Shown here: one piece after another, positions 6,434-12,854 of the stretch
Layout: the number at the start of each line of letters is the position of its first letter
How positions within the stretch are numbered: position 1 is the first letter of the stretch
Position numbers and translations under genes: made by a program
Assembly (NCBI GenBank): GCA_022866015.1
Contig: JALHTX010000269.1
Coordinates: 1 to 12,854, forward strand
Origin: Thermoplasmatota archaeon
GTDB lineage: Archaea > Thermoplasmatota > E2 > DHVEG-1
DNA: 12,854 nucleotides
Direction of reading: 5' to 3'
The notes under the pieces: generated by a model
Told to the model about the DNA's origin: nothing
Databases searched by the model: none
The model's input: the letters and a program-made list of their open reading frames with translations, nothing else

Positions 6434-6532
6434 ATGGTGACCGTAGTTGCTGTTCTCGCAGCCGTCATTGTCTATAGATTCTATTGGTTTTTTGCGAAAC
6501 GAAAAAAATCGTTGATTACACACCAAGACTGA
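6434..6532 (+). CDS. Possible 32-residue single-helix membrane microprotein
   Basis: The frame reads MVTVVAVLAAVIVYRFYWFF followed by AKRKKSLITHQD. This is one clean hydrophobic helix, then a basic KRKK cluster that would sit on the cytoplasmic side. GGGAG (6424-6428) lies 5 bases before the ATG. No homologue is recognised and the length allows chance, so this is tentative. It precedes the GTACCAG array and the HTH/coiled-coil membrane protein on the same strand. Confidence 0.35.
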   Translation: MVTVVAVLAAVIVYRFYWFFAKRKKSLITHQD

Positions 6533-6594
6533 GAAACAATCTTTTGAGGGATATGGGATGATGAAGGCAATGATATGGTCATATGAAGCATGGT

Positions 6595-6665
6595 GTGTAC
6601 CAGATAGTGTACCAGATTGGAAAAAAAATATGGAGAAAATCAAACTGGTACAGAACCTGGTACAC
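6595..6665. promoter_or_regulatory. Symmetric four-site GTACCAG array
   Basis: GTACCAG occurs at 6597 and 6609, and its reverse complement CTGGTAC at 6645 and 6657. Both pairs are spaced exactly 12 bases, and both pairs of arms are centred on the same point (6630). The arms extend to GTGTACCAG at the outer ends, around an A-rich centre of about 28 bases. This could be a multi-site operator, a partition or recombination site, or a long RNA hairpin. The HTH protein encoded next to it (6807) is the obvious candidate binder, by inference. Confidence 0.65.
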
Positions 6666-6806
6666 TCATTAAGAATAGCACATGGAGACATCTCATGGCA
6701 GTATGCGACATGCCAGGATCACTCAACCAAAATATGTCAATATATCATTTTCACATATAGTAAATTTTATAGTTACGGACTTGATAAGAAAATGGGAGTG
6801 AATGAA

Positions 6807-7952
6807 ATGAATGTTCTTCCTATTGAAAAACAATTTGAAATTATGGATTTGATATACAAAAAATTGCCAATACGCATCATAGCCAGACAAGCCAATGTAT
6901 CCAAAAGCACTGTTCAGGACTATAAAAAACGAGGGCCTCCCATCTATCGCAAATACTCAAAGAATTCCCCTAATAACCCCTATCCGACAACAGTACAAGA
7001 AGAAATCAAAGCAGCAAGAAAACAATTTCAGGAAATCCAACTACTTAATAATAAACTCATTATTGAAAGAAACACTGCAAATAGGAACGTCAATGATTTA
7101 GAAAAGGACAATGCCTGGAAAGACATAGAAATTGGTAGATTGAACAGCGAAAACAAACTAAAAGAAATACAACTGAATCACGCATATGAAAGAAATGATG
7201 AAATAATATCTCTAGCCAAAGACCTAATCAAAAACATTAAAAAACTAGAAAACGAGAAAGGACAACAGGAGGATAAAATAAAAAACATAGAAGAAAAATT
7301 TCGACTATGCGAGATAGATTTAGCAAAAGCCTACGAGTTACAGAACTTTTCTAAAAGTACGATTCATGACCTTACTGTAGAACGGGATGAGTTCAAAGAT
7401 AAAGCAGAGAGAATAGAAAGAAAACACGAATCTGATTGGATACTTAACCTGTTGGTTGCTGTATTAGGTTTTACAGGAGGTATAGTTGTTGATCATACGG
7501 TGATACCGAAAATTCGAAATTTTATATTATCTTGGGGAGTTGAACATGGAATAAACACAGCAGACTATGCGGATCTAACCTCACCGGTCAAAGTACCTCG
7601 GTCTGATATTCACTACAAATACAGCGGGGCAATACCTATAACAATTGCTTCCAGTACCTTTGGGTCAGGGACGTTTTTTAATCCTTATGGAGAAACGTAT
7701 GGTTACGAACCGGTTCCAAACCACAAGGATGCTACAGCTCAACCCGAAATTTACCACATAGATAACGCAGTGACATCGGAAACAAATGCCTCTGGAGTCC
7801 TCTATTCTGGTGCATATCCTCCTATGCATGGAAACAACACAGGCGCTGAAGATACCGTTTTTCCAATTACCCAGGATGGATTGCTTCAATCTGGTATACA
7901 CGGAACTAGTGGTGAGATCATGATCAGCACATACACCTCCGGCACCATTTAA
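6807..7952 (+). CDS. HTH / coiled-coil / transmembrane protein, unknown family
   Basis: Starting at ATG 6807 (GGGAG 8 bases upstream) gives 381 residues. Residues 4-37 form a helix-turn-helix (FEIMDLIYKKLPIRIIARQA then NVSKSTVQDYKK) like those of resolvases and transposases. Residues about 65-205 are a long charged coiled coil rich in E, K and N. A transmembrane helix follows (about 211-230, WILNLLVAVLGFTGGIVV). A C-terminal 150-residue part rich in G, S, T and Y would lie outside the cell if the HTH is inside. The layout suggests DNA tethered to the membrane through a coiled-coil stalk. The frame is open back to ATG 6558, but that extension reads through the GTACCAG array and looks non-coding. 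The Mrr-like nuclease gene begins 12 bases after its stop, so the two form a unit. Confidence 0.8.
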   Translation: MNVLPIEKQFEIMDLIYKKLPIRIIARQANVSKSTVQDYKKRGPPIYRKYSKNSPNNPYPTTVQEEIKAARKQFQEIQLLNNKLIIERNTANRNVNDLEKDNAWKDIEIGRLNSENKLKEIQLNHAYERNDEIISLAKDLIKNIKKLENEKGQQEDKIKNIEEKFRLCEIDLAKAYELQNFSKSTIHDLTVERDEFKDKAERIERKHESDWILNLLVAVLGFTGGIVVDHTVIPKIRNFILSWGVEHGINTADYADLTSPVKVPRSDIHYKYSGAIPITIASSTFGSGTFFNPYGETYGYEPVPNHKDATAQPEIYHIDNAVTSETNASGVLYSGAYPPMHGNNTGAEDTVFPITQDGLLQSGIHGTSGEIMISTYTSGTI

Positions 7953-7964
7953 ACTTCGGGAGCA

Positions 7965-8423
7965 GTGATAATTAACCATATAGAGACCCCATCCGTTTTC
8001 TTCTACCCTCTCGTTACCCCCGTACCAAGCGAACTCATAGGCCCCTATGGCTGGATACCGATAAAGAAGATGGATTGGAAACAGTCTACACCATTCCTTT
8101 GTTGGCTATTCGAACAACTCGGCTACAAAGTCACACGGTTGCCAAAATCGCATGACAAGGGTGGCGATATTCTTCTCGAAGGATATGGAGAGATAATCAT
8201 CATTCAGGTGAAACACCAAAAAGAACATACCGGAACAAGCGCCCTTCAGGAGGTGCTATTTGCGAAAAAAATACACAGTGCGACCAAAGCCAGAGTCATC
8301 AGTTTCAGTCCCTTCACCAAAGAAGCGTTAAACGATGCTAAGAAAGCTGAGATCGAACTATGGGACCTGGAACGACTCATCAGTGAGGTTCGCAGTCACA
8401 ATGTCTACTATCCCGTAGAATAA
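7965..8423 (+). CDS. Mrr-like (PD-(D/E)XK) endonuclease
   Basis: This 152-residue protein has a restriction-endonuclease-like Mrr_cat domain (about 36-140). E50 is in the first helix (FLCWLFEQLGYKV), D68 in GGDILL, and Q81-x-K83 in IIIIQVKHQ: the D-QxK catalytic set of the family. The FTKEALNDAKK and ELWDLERLI segments are also typical of Mrr-type nucleases. Mrr proteins cut modified or foreign DNA; this one lacks the usual N-terminal DNA-recognition winged helix, so its partner upstream may supply targeting (inference). The start is uncertain: GTG 7965 is only 2 bases from GGGAG, and the internal ATG at 8070 (residue 36) is the next conventional start. C-ending codons (CTC, CCC, AGC, GGC) are common, unlike cdc48 or glnA, which suggests acquisition by transfer. 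Confidence 0.85.
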   Translation: MIINHIETPSVFFYPLVTPVPSELIGPYGWIPIKKMDWKQSTPFLCWLFEQLGYKVTRLPKSHDKGGDILLEGYGEIIIIQVKHQKEHTGTSALQEVLFAKKIHSATKARVISFSPFTKEALNDAKKAEIELWDLERLISEVRSHNVYYPVE

Positions 8424-8444
8424 ACACCTCATCTCTTGTTACTC

Positions 8445-8461
8445 CTTTTTCCCTTTTTTTA
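8445..8461 (+). terminator. T-tract terminator after the nuclease gene
   Basis: Two runs, TTTTT and TTTTTTT, separated by CCC begin about 25 bases after the nuclease stop codon. No hairpin is needed for archaeal termination at such tracts. Confidence 0.45.
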
Positions 8462-8551
8462 TCATATGATTCACACAAAAACTATAGTTATCTAAAGGAC
8501 TTGAAAATGAGGACAATAGACACACAAAGATGATACGGGAAATAGAGGAAA

Positions 8552-8618
8552 CCGACTAAGACCCCCGAGAGGTCTTATAGACCATCTTCTTTAAGATATT
8601 TACTTTTTTTAAGGTCGG
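8552..8618 (+). ncRNA. Three-helix junction RNA element
   Basis: An outer stem CCGAC/GTCGG (8552-8556 with 8614-8618) encloses two hairpins. One is TAAGACC/GGTCTTA (8557-8563 with 8571-8577) with a 7-base loop, and the other is ATCTT/AAGAT (8584-8588 with 8593-8597) with a 4-base loop. A T run at 8604-8610 is inside the fold. It lies about 55 bases before the deaminase pseudogene. It could be a leader element of that gene, a small RNA, or a terminator of the upstream unit. Confidence 0.4.
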
Positions 8619-8673
8619 CTAAACGTTTTTAAAGAAGAAATTGTTATAAAAACCAGTATTTTGACGAGGAAAA

Positions 8674-9143
8674 ATGGACCAAATTTCAGAAGATGATAGA
8701 AGATTTTATAAAATTGCTTTGAGTGAAGCAAAAAAAAGTTTATCTGAAAATGGGGTTCCTGTTGGTGCTGTTCTAGTAAAAGATGGAAAAATAATTTCTA
8801 GTGGACATAATCAACGTGTCCAAAAAAACAATCCAATTGCACATGGGGAAATGGATTGTATAGAAAAAGCAGGACGGCAAACAAGTTACAAAGGTATGAC
8901 TTTGTATACAACTCTTAGTCCTTATATGATGTGTTCTGGAACAATTATACAATTTAAAATACCAAGATTAGTTATCGGAGAAAATAAAAATTTTGATGGT
9001 AATATAGAAATTCTAAAAAAAATGGAGTCGAAATAATAATATTAAATGATTACGATAGTGTTACAATGATGAATAATTTTATTAAATTACACCTTGAGTT
9101 ATGGGCTGAGGACATTCAAAAACATGTGTTAAAACCGTGCTAA
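8674..9143 (+). pseudogene. Fcy1-like cytosine deaminase, zinc ligand lost and frameshifted
   Basis: The intact frame (8674-9036, 120 residues) matches yeast-type cytosine deaminase, which converts cytosine to uracil for pyrimidine salvage. Matching segments are GVPVGAVLVKDG, GHNQRVQK, HGEMDCIEKAGR, LYTTLSP, CSG and the IPRLVIGENKNFDG run. Two lesions are visible. The zinc motif PCxxC reads PYMMC: Cys84 is Tyr through a single TGT-to-TAT change. The frame also stops early; shifting by one base at the A8 run (9015-9022) restores the family C-terminus, GVEIIILNDYDSVTMMNNFI then KLHLELWAEDIQ, to a stop at 9141-9143. Rejoined, it would be about 156 residues, close to the 158 of yeast Fcy1. His57, Glu59 and Cys87 remain. 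Both lesions together argue for a recent pseudogene, although a homopolymer sequencing error could explain the frameshift alone. Confidence 0.85.
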
Positions 9144-9840
9144 TGCTTACCGATCATACTATATAAAGATATCTTTTTTTATATTTTATTTCAAATTTAG
9201 TCAATAATATATCTAAGTCAGCTAAAATATTTCTTCTTAAAATTGATACATAAACTGGTACAGAACTATTGCTGCGTTGCTTGCTTAACGTTTTTAATGG
9301 GTTTTAGCCCGGCATCGTGATAAAACTGTTGATGATAGACTAGGTGGATATTGACGAAATTATGTTTTAAAAAAACTGAATAAAGAAGCATGTAAATAAT
9401 GATACAAAAATGTCAATAAAGGTTTCTATAATAGCCGGAAATCATGCAGTAATGGCAGTTAAACCTAAAATATCTTCAAGTTAATTTAACGACTTTATAA
9501 TAAATATAAAACATAATTGTGGGGGAATCGGGCGTTTATTTTTTAATTATCCTTGTTTTTTTTGTGTGACGATGTAAATCGCATTTGGCTCCCCTCAACT
9601 TCCAAATACCATGTTACATTATAGGAATCGGAAATGGAAGACCCATCCTTTACCATAATATTGGTCCACCAAATTCCCCCAAATCAAATGAATACATTTT
9701 TTCACATTTAAAGTTTTACAATTTTTCAAAAAATTCCGCTCAAATTTTCAAAAATGATTTATTTTACAAATTTTACAAAAAAAACTAATCTAAATAAGTA
9801 ATAAATAAGAAAATAATATTTTAATATCAAATATGAAAAA
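9144..9840. other. Gene-poor AT-rich spacer
   Basis: About 700 bases contain no gene I can support. The stretch has T tracts at 9173-9180 that may end transcription from the left, a small hairpin GGG/CCC near 9299-9310, and a G-rich spot near 9520-9533. A 67-codon frame at 9585-9788 is lysine/phenylalanine-rich low-complexity sequence and is probably chance. Confidence 0.6.
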
Positions 9841-9844
9841 ATAA

Positions 9845-10132
9845 TTACCCTACGTAATGTGACATCCCTTTGTAATCCTCTTTTTTATCATTTTCTTTTA
9901 CAGCTACTACATCGATTAGAAGTATAACATGAAGGGGTACAATACGTATCTTTCCTGCCATGCTACCATGGTTTTTGCTAAGCTTCATTAGAAGACCTGT
10001 TTCATCTACACCAATTGATATAAAACCTTTAAAAGTACCCTCTGTTTCAAGTAGTTGGTCACGTCCTCCAAGAGAGGTAATCTTATATATCGATCCTTCA
10101 GTTAATTCTAATTTATCTTTTTCATCATTCAT
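9845..10132 (-). CDS. Small conserved-looking protein, possibly Sm-like fold
   Basis: This 95-residue protein has a beta-rich core: GSIYKITSL, TFKGFISIGVDETGLLMKL, GKIRIVPLHVILLIDVV, followed by a charged tail. The strand order and the pairing of a GFISIGVDxxGLLMKL segment with a GKIRIVPLHVILLIDV segment recall the Sm1 and Sm2 motifs of Sm/Lsm proteins. This is a weak resemblance, not an identification. Its ATG overlaps the TGA of the upstream winged-helix gene by four bases (ATGA), which implies translational coupling and a shared function or regulation. Confidence 0.8.
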   Translation of the reverse strand: MNDEKDKLELTEGSIYKITSLGGRDQLLETEGTFKGFISIGVDETGLLMKLSKNHGSMAGKIRIVPLHVILLIDVVAVKENDKKEDYKGMSHYVG

Positions 10133-10575
10133 TTGGCATCCTTCCTTTGTTTTTCAACAAGCGTTTGTAAATGTTCTACAGTTTTTCCATAATTTTCAAT
10201 TGCAACTTTTAAGTGCGCCTCGACAAAGTTCCAAGCTTTTTGAATGTTTCCATATCTAAGACGATATGCTTTTTTATTGTGTTTAGTAGTTTCATCAAGA
10301 ACTTGAACTTCTTCAAGTATATCAAAACCTTTAAGTTTATTTAGATGTCTATAAACAGTAGGTTTGGATATACTAAGTTTAGTAGAAATTTCTTCTACAT
10401 ACCATGCTTTGTTAGGATGTTTTATGAAAAAATCATTAAAGATTTTAAAAGGAATGTCAGGGTCACTACCTTTTGAAAGATAACCAATTTGTTCAAAAAA
10501 TTTTTTTGCAACAAGCTCAGGGTCATTCTCCCCAACAAGAGGGGTATTACTTACAATTTGCATTTCAAAACTCAA
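10129..10575 (-). CDS. Winged-helix transcriptional regulator
   Basis: This 148-residue protein has a central winged helix-turn-helix at about residues 45-108: AWYVEEISTKLSISKPTVYRH then LNKLKGFDILEE, followed by a wing ending KKAYRLRYG. This resembles ArsR/TrmB/IclR-type domains. The C-terminal helix (about 110-148) is probably a dimerisation helix. It starts at TTG 10575, supported by GAGGTGA at 10582-10588 six bases upstream; an ATG five codons in is the alternative. A TATA-like GTATATTAT lies near 10596-10604. It is the first gene of a two-gene operon with the small protein at 9845 and lies 91 bases after glnA on the same strand. Control of glnA is possible but not shown. Confidence 0.85.
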   Translation of the reverse strand: MSFEMQIVSNTPLVGENDPELVAKKFFEQIGYLSKGSDPDIPFKIFNDFFIKHPNKAWYVEEISTKLSISKPTVYRHLNKLKGFDILEEVQVLDETTKHNKKAYRLRYGNIQKAWNFVEAHLKVAIENYGKTVEHLQTLVEKQRKDAK

Positions 10576-10666
10576 AATAGGTCACCTCAAACAGATAATA
10601 TACAACTTAGTTAAAAACATTGCTTAAATTTGAAAACCTAAGAAAATAAAAAATATTGAAATGACC

Positions 10667-12004
10667 TTAAATGACAGGTAAATATTTTTCAAGTTCCCAT
10701 TGCGTAATTTGCATTCTATATTTTTCCCATTCGTTACGCTTAACATGCAAGAAATTATTAAAAATATGTTCTCCTAAAACCTCTTTTAAAAGATCACTTT
10801 TTTCCATAATGCCAAGAGCATGCCCAAGGCTTTCAGGTAAATTATGGATGTTGTATTTCTCCATTTCTTTTTTTGATAAAGCATAAATATTTTTTTCAAC
10901 AGGCTCGGGCGGTATAACTTTTTTTTCTAATCCTTTAAGTCCTGCGGCAAGCATTACTGCAAACTGCAGATAAGGATTGCCTGAAAGATCAGGGCTACGC
11001 AGTTCACAACGGGTACCGTCACCCCGCTCTGTTGGTATTCTGATTAGAGCACTACGGTTTCTATTTGCCCAAGAAATGTATGTTGGTGCTTCGTAACCTG
11101 GAACTAATCTTTTATATGAGTTAACAGTTGGATTAAGAATAGCAGTAATTTCTTTTATATTTTCTAGAAGACCACCTATGAAATAGTGTGCAATTTCACT
11201 TAATTGATTTTTATCTTTATGATCATAAAAAACATTTTTTCCCTCTGCAGTAAAAAGACTAAGATGTGTATGCATACCTGAACCATTTAAACCAAAAATC
11301 GGCTTTGGCATGAAACTTGCATGTAAATTATGTTTTTTTGCAATAACTTTTGTAACATATTTAAGAGTTATAACTCTATCTGCAACAGTAATTGCATCAC
11401 TATAATTAAAGTTGATTTCATGTTGCCCATCAGAACATTCATGATGACTTGTATATGTTTGAATTCCCATTGCGTTTAATGCAAGTGAGATATCTGCACG
11501 AACACCTTCTGCAAGATCTCGATGAGATAAATCAAAATAACCTGCAGCATCGTTTGGAATAGTAGTATATTCATCATTTTCTTTTTTAAATAAGAAAAAT
11601 TCACATTCAGGGCCCGCTTTGTATATATAACCCATTTTATCAGCTTTTTCAATCATTTTTTCAAGTACATATTTTGTATCCCCAAAATATCGTTTTCCAC
11701 TCGGCTCAAATATATCGCAGTTAAGTTTAGCAGTTTTTCTTTTTTCAACTTCTTCAGGAAGTATTACAAAACTATTGGGATCCGGTTTTGCAATTTTATC
11801 AGATTCTTCAATTGTTGCGTAACCTGCAATTGAAGAACCATCAAAAGGGATCCCCCGGTCTAAAGCATCTCCCAAGCGTGAAGGAGGTATAACAATATTT
11901 TTTGGTATTCCAAGAATATCAATGAATTGTAAACGGATAAACAAAACATTTTCTTTTTCAACAACATTAAGCACGTCTTCTGTTATATACTTAATATTCT
12001 CCAT
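10667..12004 (-). CDS. glnA: Glutamine synthetase, type I-alpha
   Basis: Makes glutamine from glutamate, ammonia and ATP in the cytosol; the family forms dodecamers. The 445 residues are full length for the short GSI-alpha class. Visible motifs are FDGSS (54-58), metal-binding ECEFF (133-137), HHECSDGQHEINF (187-199), GSGMHTHLS (241-249), NPTVNSYKRLVPG (291-303), RNRSALIRIP (315-324) and CELRSPD (333-339). The region around 370-392 (EKNIYALSKKEMEKYNIHNL) matches the GSI-alpha pattern and lacks the adenylylation tyrosine loop of GSI-beta enzymes, so control by adenylyl transfer is not expected. HHECSDGQ differs slightly from the more usual HHEVAPGQ. The ATG has GGAGAG 9 bases upstream. A partial FMN-type glutamate synthase gene lies further upstream on the same strand, completing a GS/GOGAT pair. 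Confidence 0.98.
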   Translation of the reverse strand: MENIKYITEDVLNVVEKENVLFIRLQFIDILGIPKNIVIPPSRLGDALDRGIPFDGSSIAGYATIEESDKIAKPDPNSFVILPEEVEKRKTAKLNCDIFEPSGKRYFGDTKYVLEKMIEKADKMGYIYKAGPECEFFLFKKENDEYTTIPNDAAGYFDLSHRDLAEGVRADISLALNAMGIQTYTSHHECSDGQHEINFNYSDAITVADRVITLKYVTKVIAKKHNLHASFMPKPIFGLNGSGMHTHLSLFTAEGKNVFYDHKDKNQLSEIAHYFIGGLLENIKEITAILNPTVNSYKRLVPGYEAPTYISWANRNRSALIRIPTERGDGTRCELRSPDLSGNPYLQFAVMLAAGLKGLEKKVIPPEPVEKNIYALSKKEMEKYNIHNLPESLGHALGIMEKSDLLKEVLGEHIFNNFLHVKRNEWEKYRMQITQWELEKYLPVI

Positions 12005-12223
12005 CTTTTTTTCTCTCCGTCTTTAAAAAATTAAACCAACTTAATGGTAGTAATAAAAAATCATTATTAAAAGCTAATCAAATATTAGAAAATTGAAATT
12101 TTGTCTGCATTAGCAGGATAATTTTATGAATGTAGACGTAAAAAACTTCAGGGAAAAATTAAACAAACTTCTCAACATTTCTTTTTTTAGGCAATAATCT
12201 ATTTAATCCCATCTTTGATTCAT

Positions 12224-12234
12224 TAATATAAATT
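12224..12234 (+). promoter_or_regulatory. TATA box of the acidic zinc microprotein gene
   Basis: TAATATAAAT lies about 24 bases before the ATG at 12252, and no clear Shine-Dalgarno site follows. This fits a leaderless transcript. Confidence 0.5.
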
Positions 12235-12251
12235 TTTTTGGGGAATACTTC

Positions 12252-12395
12252 ATGGCTGATCATTGTGAGATTTGTGGTAAGAAACTTACTGAGGAAGAAG
12301 AGGAAGACGGCGTTTGTGAAAAATGTAAAAAATCTAGTGATGCAGATGAAGAATACGAGAAAGATGAAGATTTTAATGACCCTGCGGTGACTTGA
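12252..12395 (+). CDS. 47-residue acidic zinc-finger microprotein
   Basis: The frame begins MADHCEICGKKLTEEEEEDG and continues VCEKCKKSS before an acidic tail rich in D and E. CEIC (5-8) and CEKC (22-25) form a four-cysteine zinc ribbon with a 13-residue spacer, and the last ~20 residues are almost all acidic or small. Very short acidic zinc-ribbon proteins are common in archaea and seldom characterised. A TATA box at leaderless distance supports expression. The gene runs opposite to both glnA and the glutamate synthase-like gene and lies between them. A hairpin at 12447-12481 separates it from the latter. Confidence 0.72.
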   Translation: MADHCEICGKKLTEEEEEDGVCEKCKKSSDADEEYEKDEDFNDPAVT

Positions 12396-12446
12396 TTTAA
12401 TTTATCAATATCTAAGTAATCTTTCCTTGTTTTTATGTGAATTGAT

Positions 12447-12481
12447 TTCTCTTTTTTCCTCTTTTTAGATAAAAAAGAGAA
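12447..12481. terminator. Bidirectional terminator hairpin
   Basis: TTCTCTTTTTT (12447-12457) pairs with AAAAAAGAGAA (12471-12481), an 11-bp perfect inverted repeat. It lies between two convergent genes, and T tracts occur on each strand. Confidence 0.6.
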
Positions 12482-12500
12482 GAAACAAGAGTATGTGGTA

Positions 12501-12854
12501 TTAGTCGCCCAGTATCTTATTTACTTCTTTATTGTCAATATCTGTAATATAAGGTATACCGCTGATATCAGATGCTTCTTTTGTAAGAGCAGCTATGTCG
12601 TCCCTAGAAATGTAATCTAAATTGAATTTCCTGCAACCTGCCATAATTTGTCTGAGTCCCTGATGTAATCTTTCCATGTATGTATATAGGCCCATGGCTC
12701 CTGTTGGAAGTTTTTCAAAATCTTTTCCTAATTTTTGTTTAAGACTGGGTGCGGTAACGAAGATTTCCTCTGCTGTGTTTCCAAATCTTTCAATGTATAC
12801 TGGGACCATTGACTCATTAATTTTCTTCCCGATGGTCTTTCCTACCATAGCTGC
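12501..12854 (-). CDS. FMN-binding glutamate synthase-like protein, C-terminal part
   Basis: The frame is open to the window edge (the codons before the internal ATG at 12848 read Ala-Ala), so this is the last 117 residues of a longer protein. The segments VPVYIERFGNTAEEIFVT, GAMGLYTYMERLHQGLRQIM, AGCRKFNLDYISRDDIAALT and SGIPYI resemble the C-terminal end of archaeal FMN-binding glutamate synthase domain proteins (COG0069 type), which transfer glutamine nitrogen to 2-oxoglutarate. The assignment is from memory of the family, and the catalytic FMN barrel lies outside the window. Its position beside glnA on the same strand supports a GOGAT role. Confidence 0.7.
   Translation of the reverse strand, partial: AAMVGKTIGKKINESMVPVYIERFGNTAEEIFVTAPSLKQKLGKDFEKLPTGAMGLYTYMERLHQGLRQIMAGCRKFNLDYISRDDIAALTKEASDISGIPYITDIDNKEVNKILGD

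Noticed and set aside
6558..6806. N-terminal extension of the HTH/coiled-coil protein from ATG 6558
   Set aside because: The extension reads through the symmetric GTACCAG array and a TATA-like region. The ATG at 6807 has a good ribosome site and begins right at the HTH domain.
9330..9379. C/D box small RNA (TGATGA and CTGA about 45 bases apart)
   Set aside because: The C box lacks the expected purine, no clear C'/D' pair or terminal stem is visible, and such short motifs recur by chance in AT-rich sequence.
9585..9788. 67-codon open frame on the plus strand
   Set aside because: It has no ribosome site or TATA box, its second half is a low-complexity run of K, F, N and Y from an AT-rich stretch, and no domain pattern is visible.
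12126..12197. 23-residue frame between glnA and the zinc microprotein
   Set aside because: No promoter or ribosome site and no recognisable motif; the length is within chance.
1..12854. CRISPR array, insertion sequence or transposase
   Set aside because: No regularly spaced repeats with unique spacers, no transposase or integrase gene and no terminal inverted repeats flanking a gene were found on either strand.

Overview
The window is archaeal. It carries a two-ring Cdc48/VAT ATPase, an Orc1/Cdc6 initiator with origin boxes beside it, a PRC-barrel protein, an Lrp/AsnC regulator and a type I-alpha glutamine synthetase. Several genes have TATA boxes about 25 bases before a leaderless start. 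Base composition is strongly AT-rich. The gene set fits a euryarchaeal lineage (Thermoplasmatota-like or methanogen-related), but I cannot place it more precisely.

Left part (1-3940, plus strand): the 3' nine-tenths of cdc48, a small PRC-barrel gene, then a roughly 400-base AT-rich intergenic region with two inverted origin recognition boxes around an AT-rich core (a probable oriC), then orc1/cdc6. The best-supported start of orc1/cdc6 is an ACG codon.

Middle (3941-8430) is an accessory-looking stretch. It holds a 0.58-kb gene-poor spacer, a leaderless lrp gene, a divergent operon of a 31-residue zinc-ribbon microprotein plus an unrecognised 131-residue protein, and then a set of non-coding elements: two diverged copies of a ~105-base structured RNA, three copies of a ~30-45-base repeat, a small two-helix membrane protein gene and a possible 32-residue membrane microprotein. 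After these comes a precisely symmetric four-site GTACCAG array, followed by a two-gene unit: an HTH/coiled-coil/transmembrane protein and an Mrr-like nuclease. The nuclease gene favours C-ending codons, unlike cdc48 or glnA. This two-gene unit with its array and RNAs is the best candidate for an undescribed, possibly defensive, system.

Right part (8430-12854): a three-helix RNA element sits just before a yeast-Fcy1-like cytosine deaminase gene. That gene has lost one zinc-ligand cysteine and is frameshifted in a poly-A run, so it is a recent pseudogene. A 0.7-kb spacer follows. On the minus strand come a winged-helix regulator overlapping (ATGA) a small possibly Sm-like protein, glutamine synthetase, and at the edge the C-terminus of an FMN-binding glutamate synthase-like protein. 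This gives a GS/GOGAT nitrogen-assimilation neighbourhood, interrupted by one plus-strand acidic zinc-finger microprotein gene.
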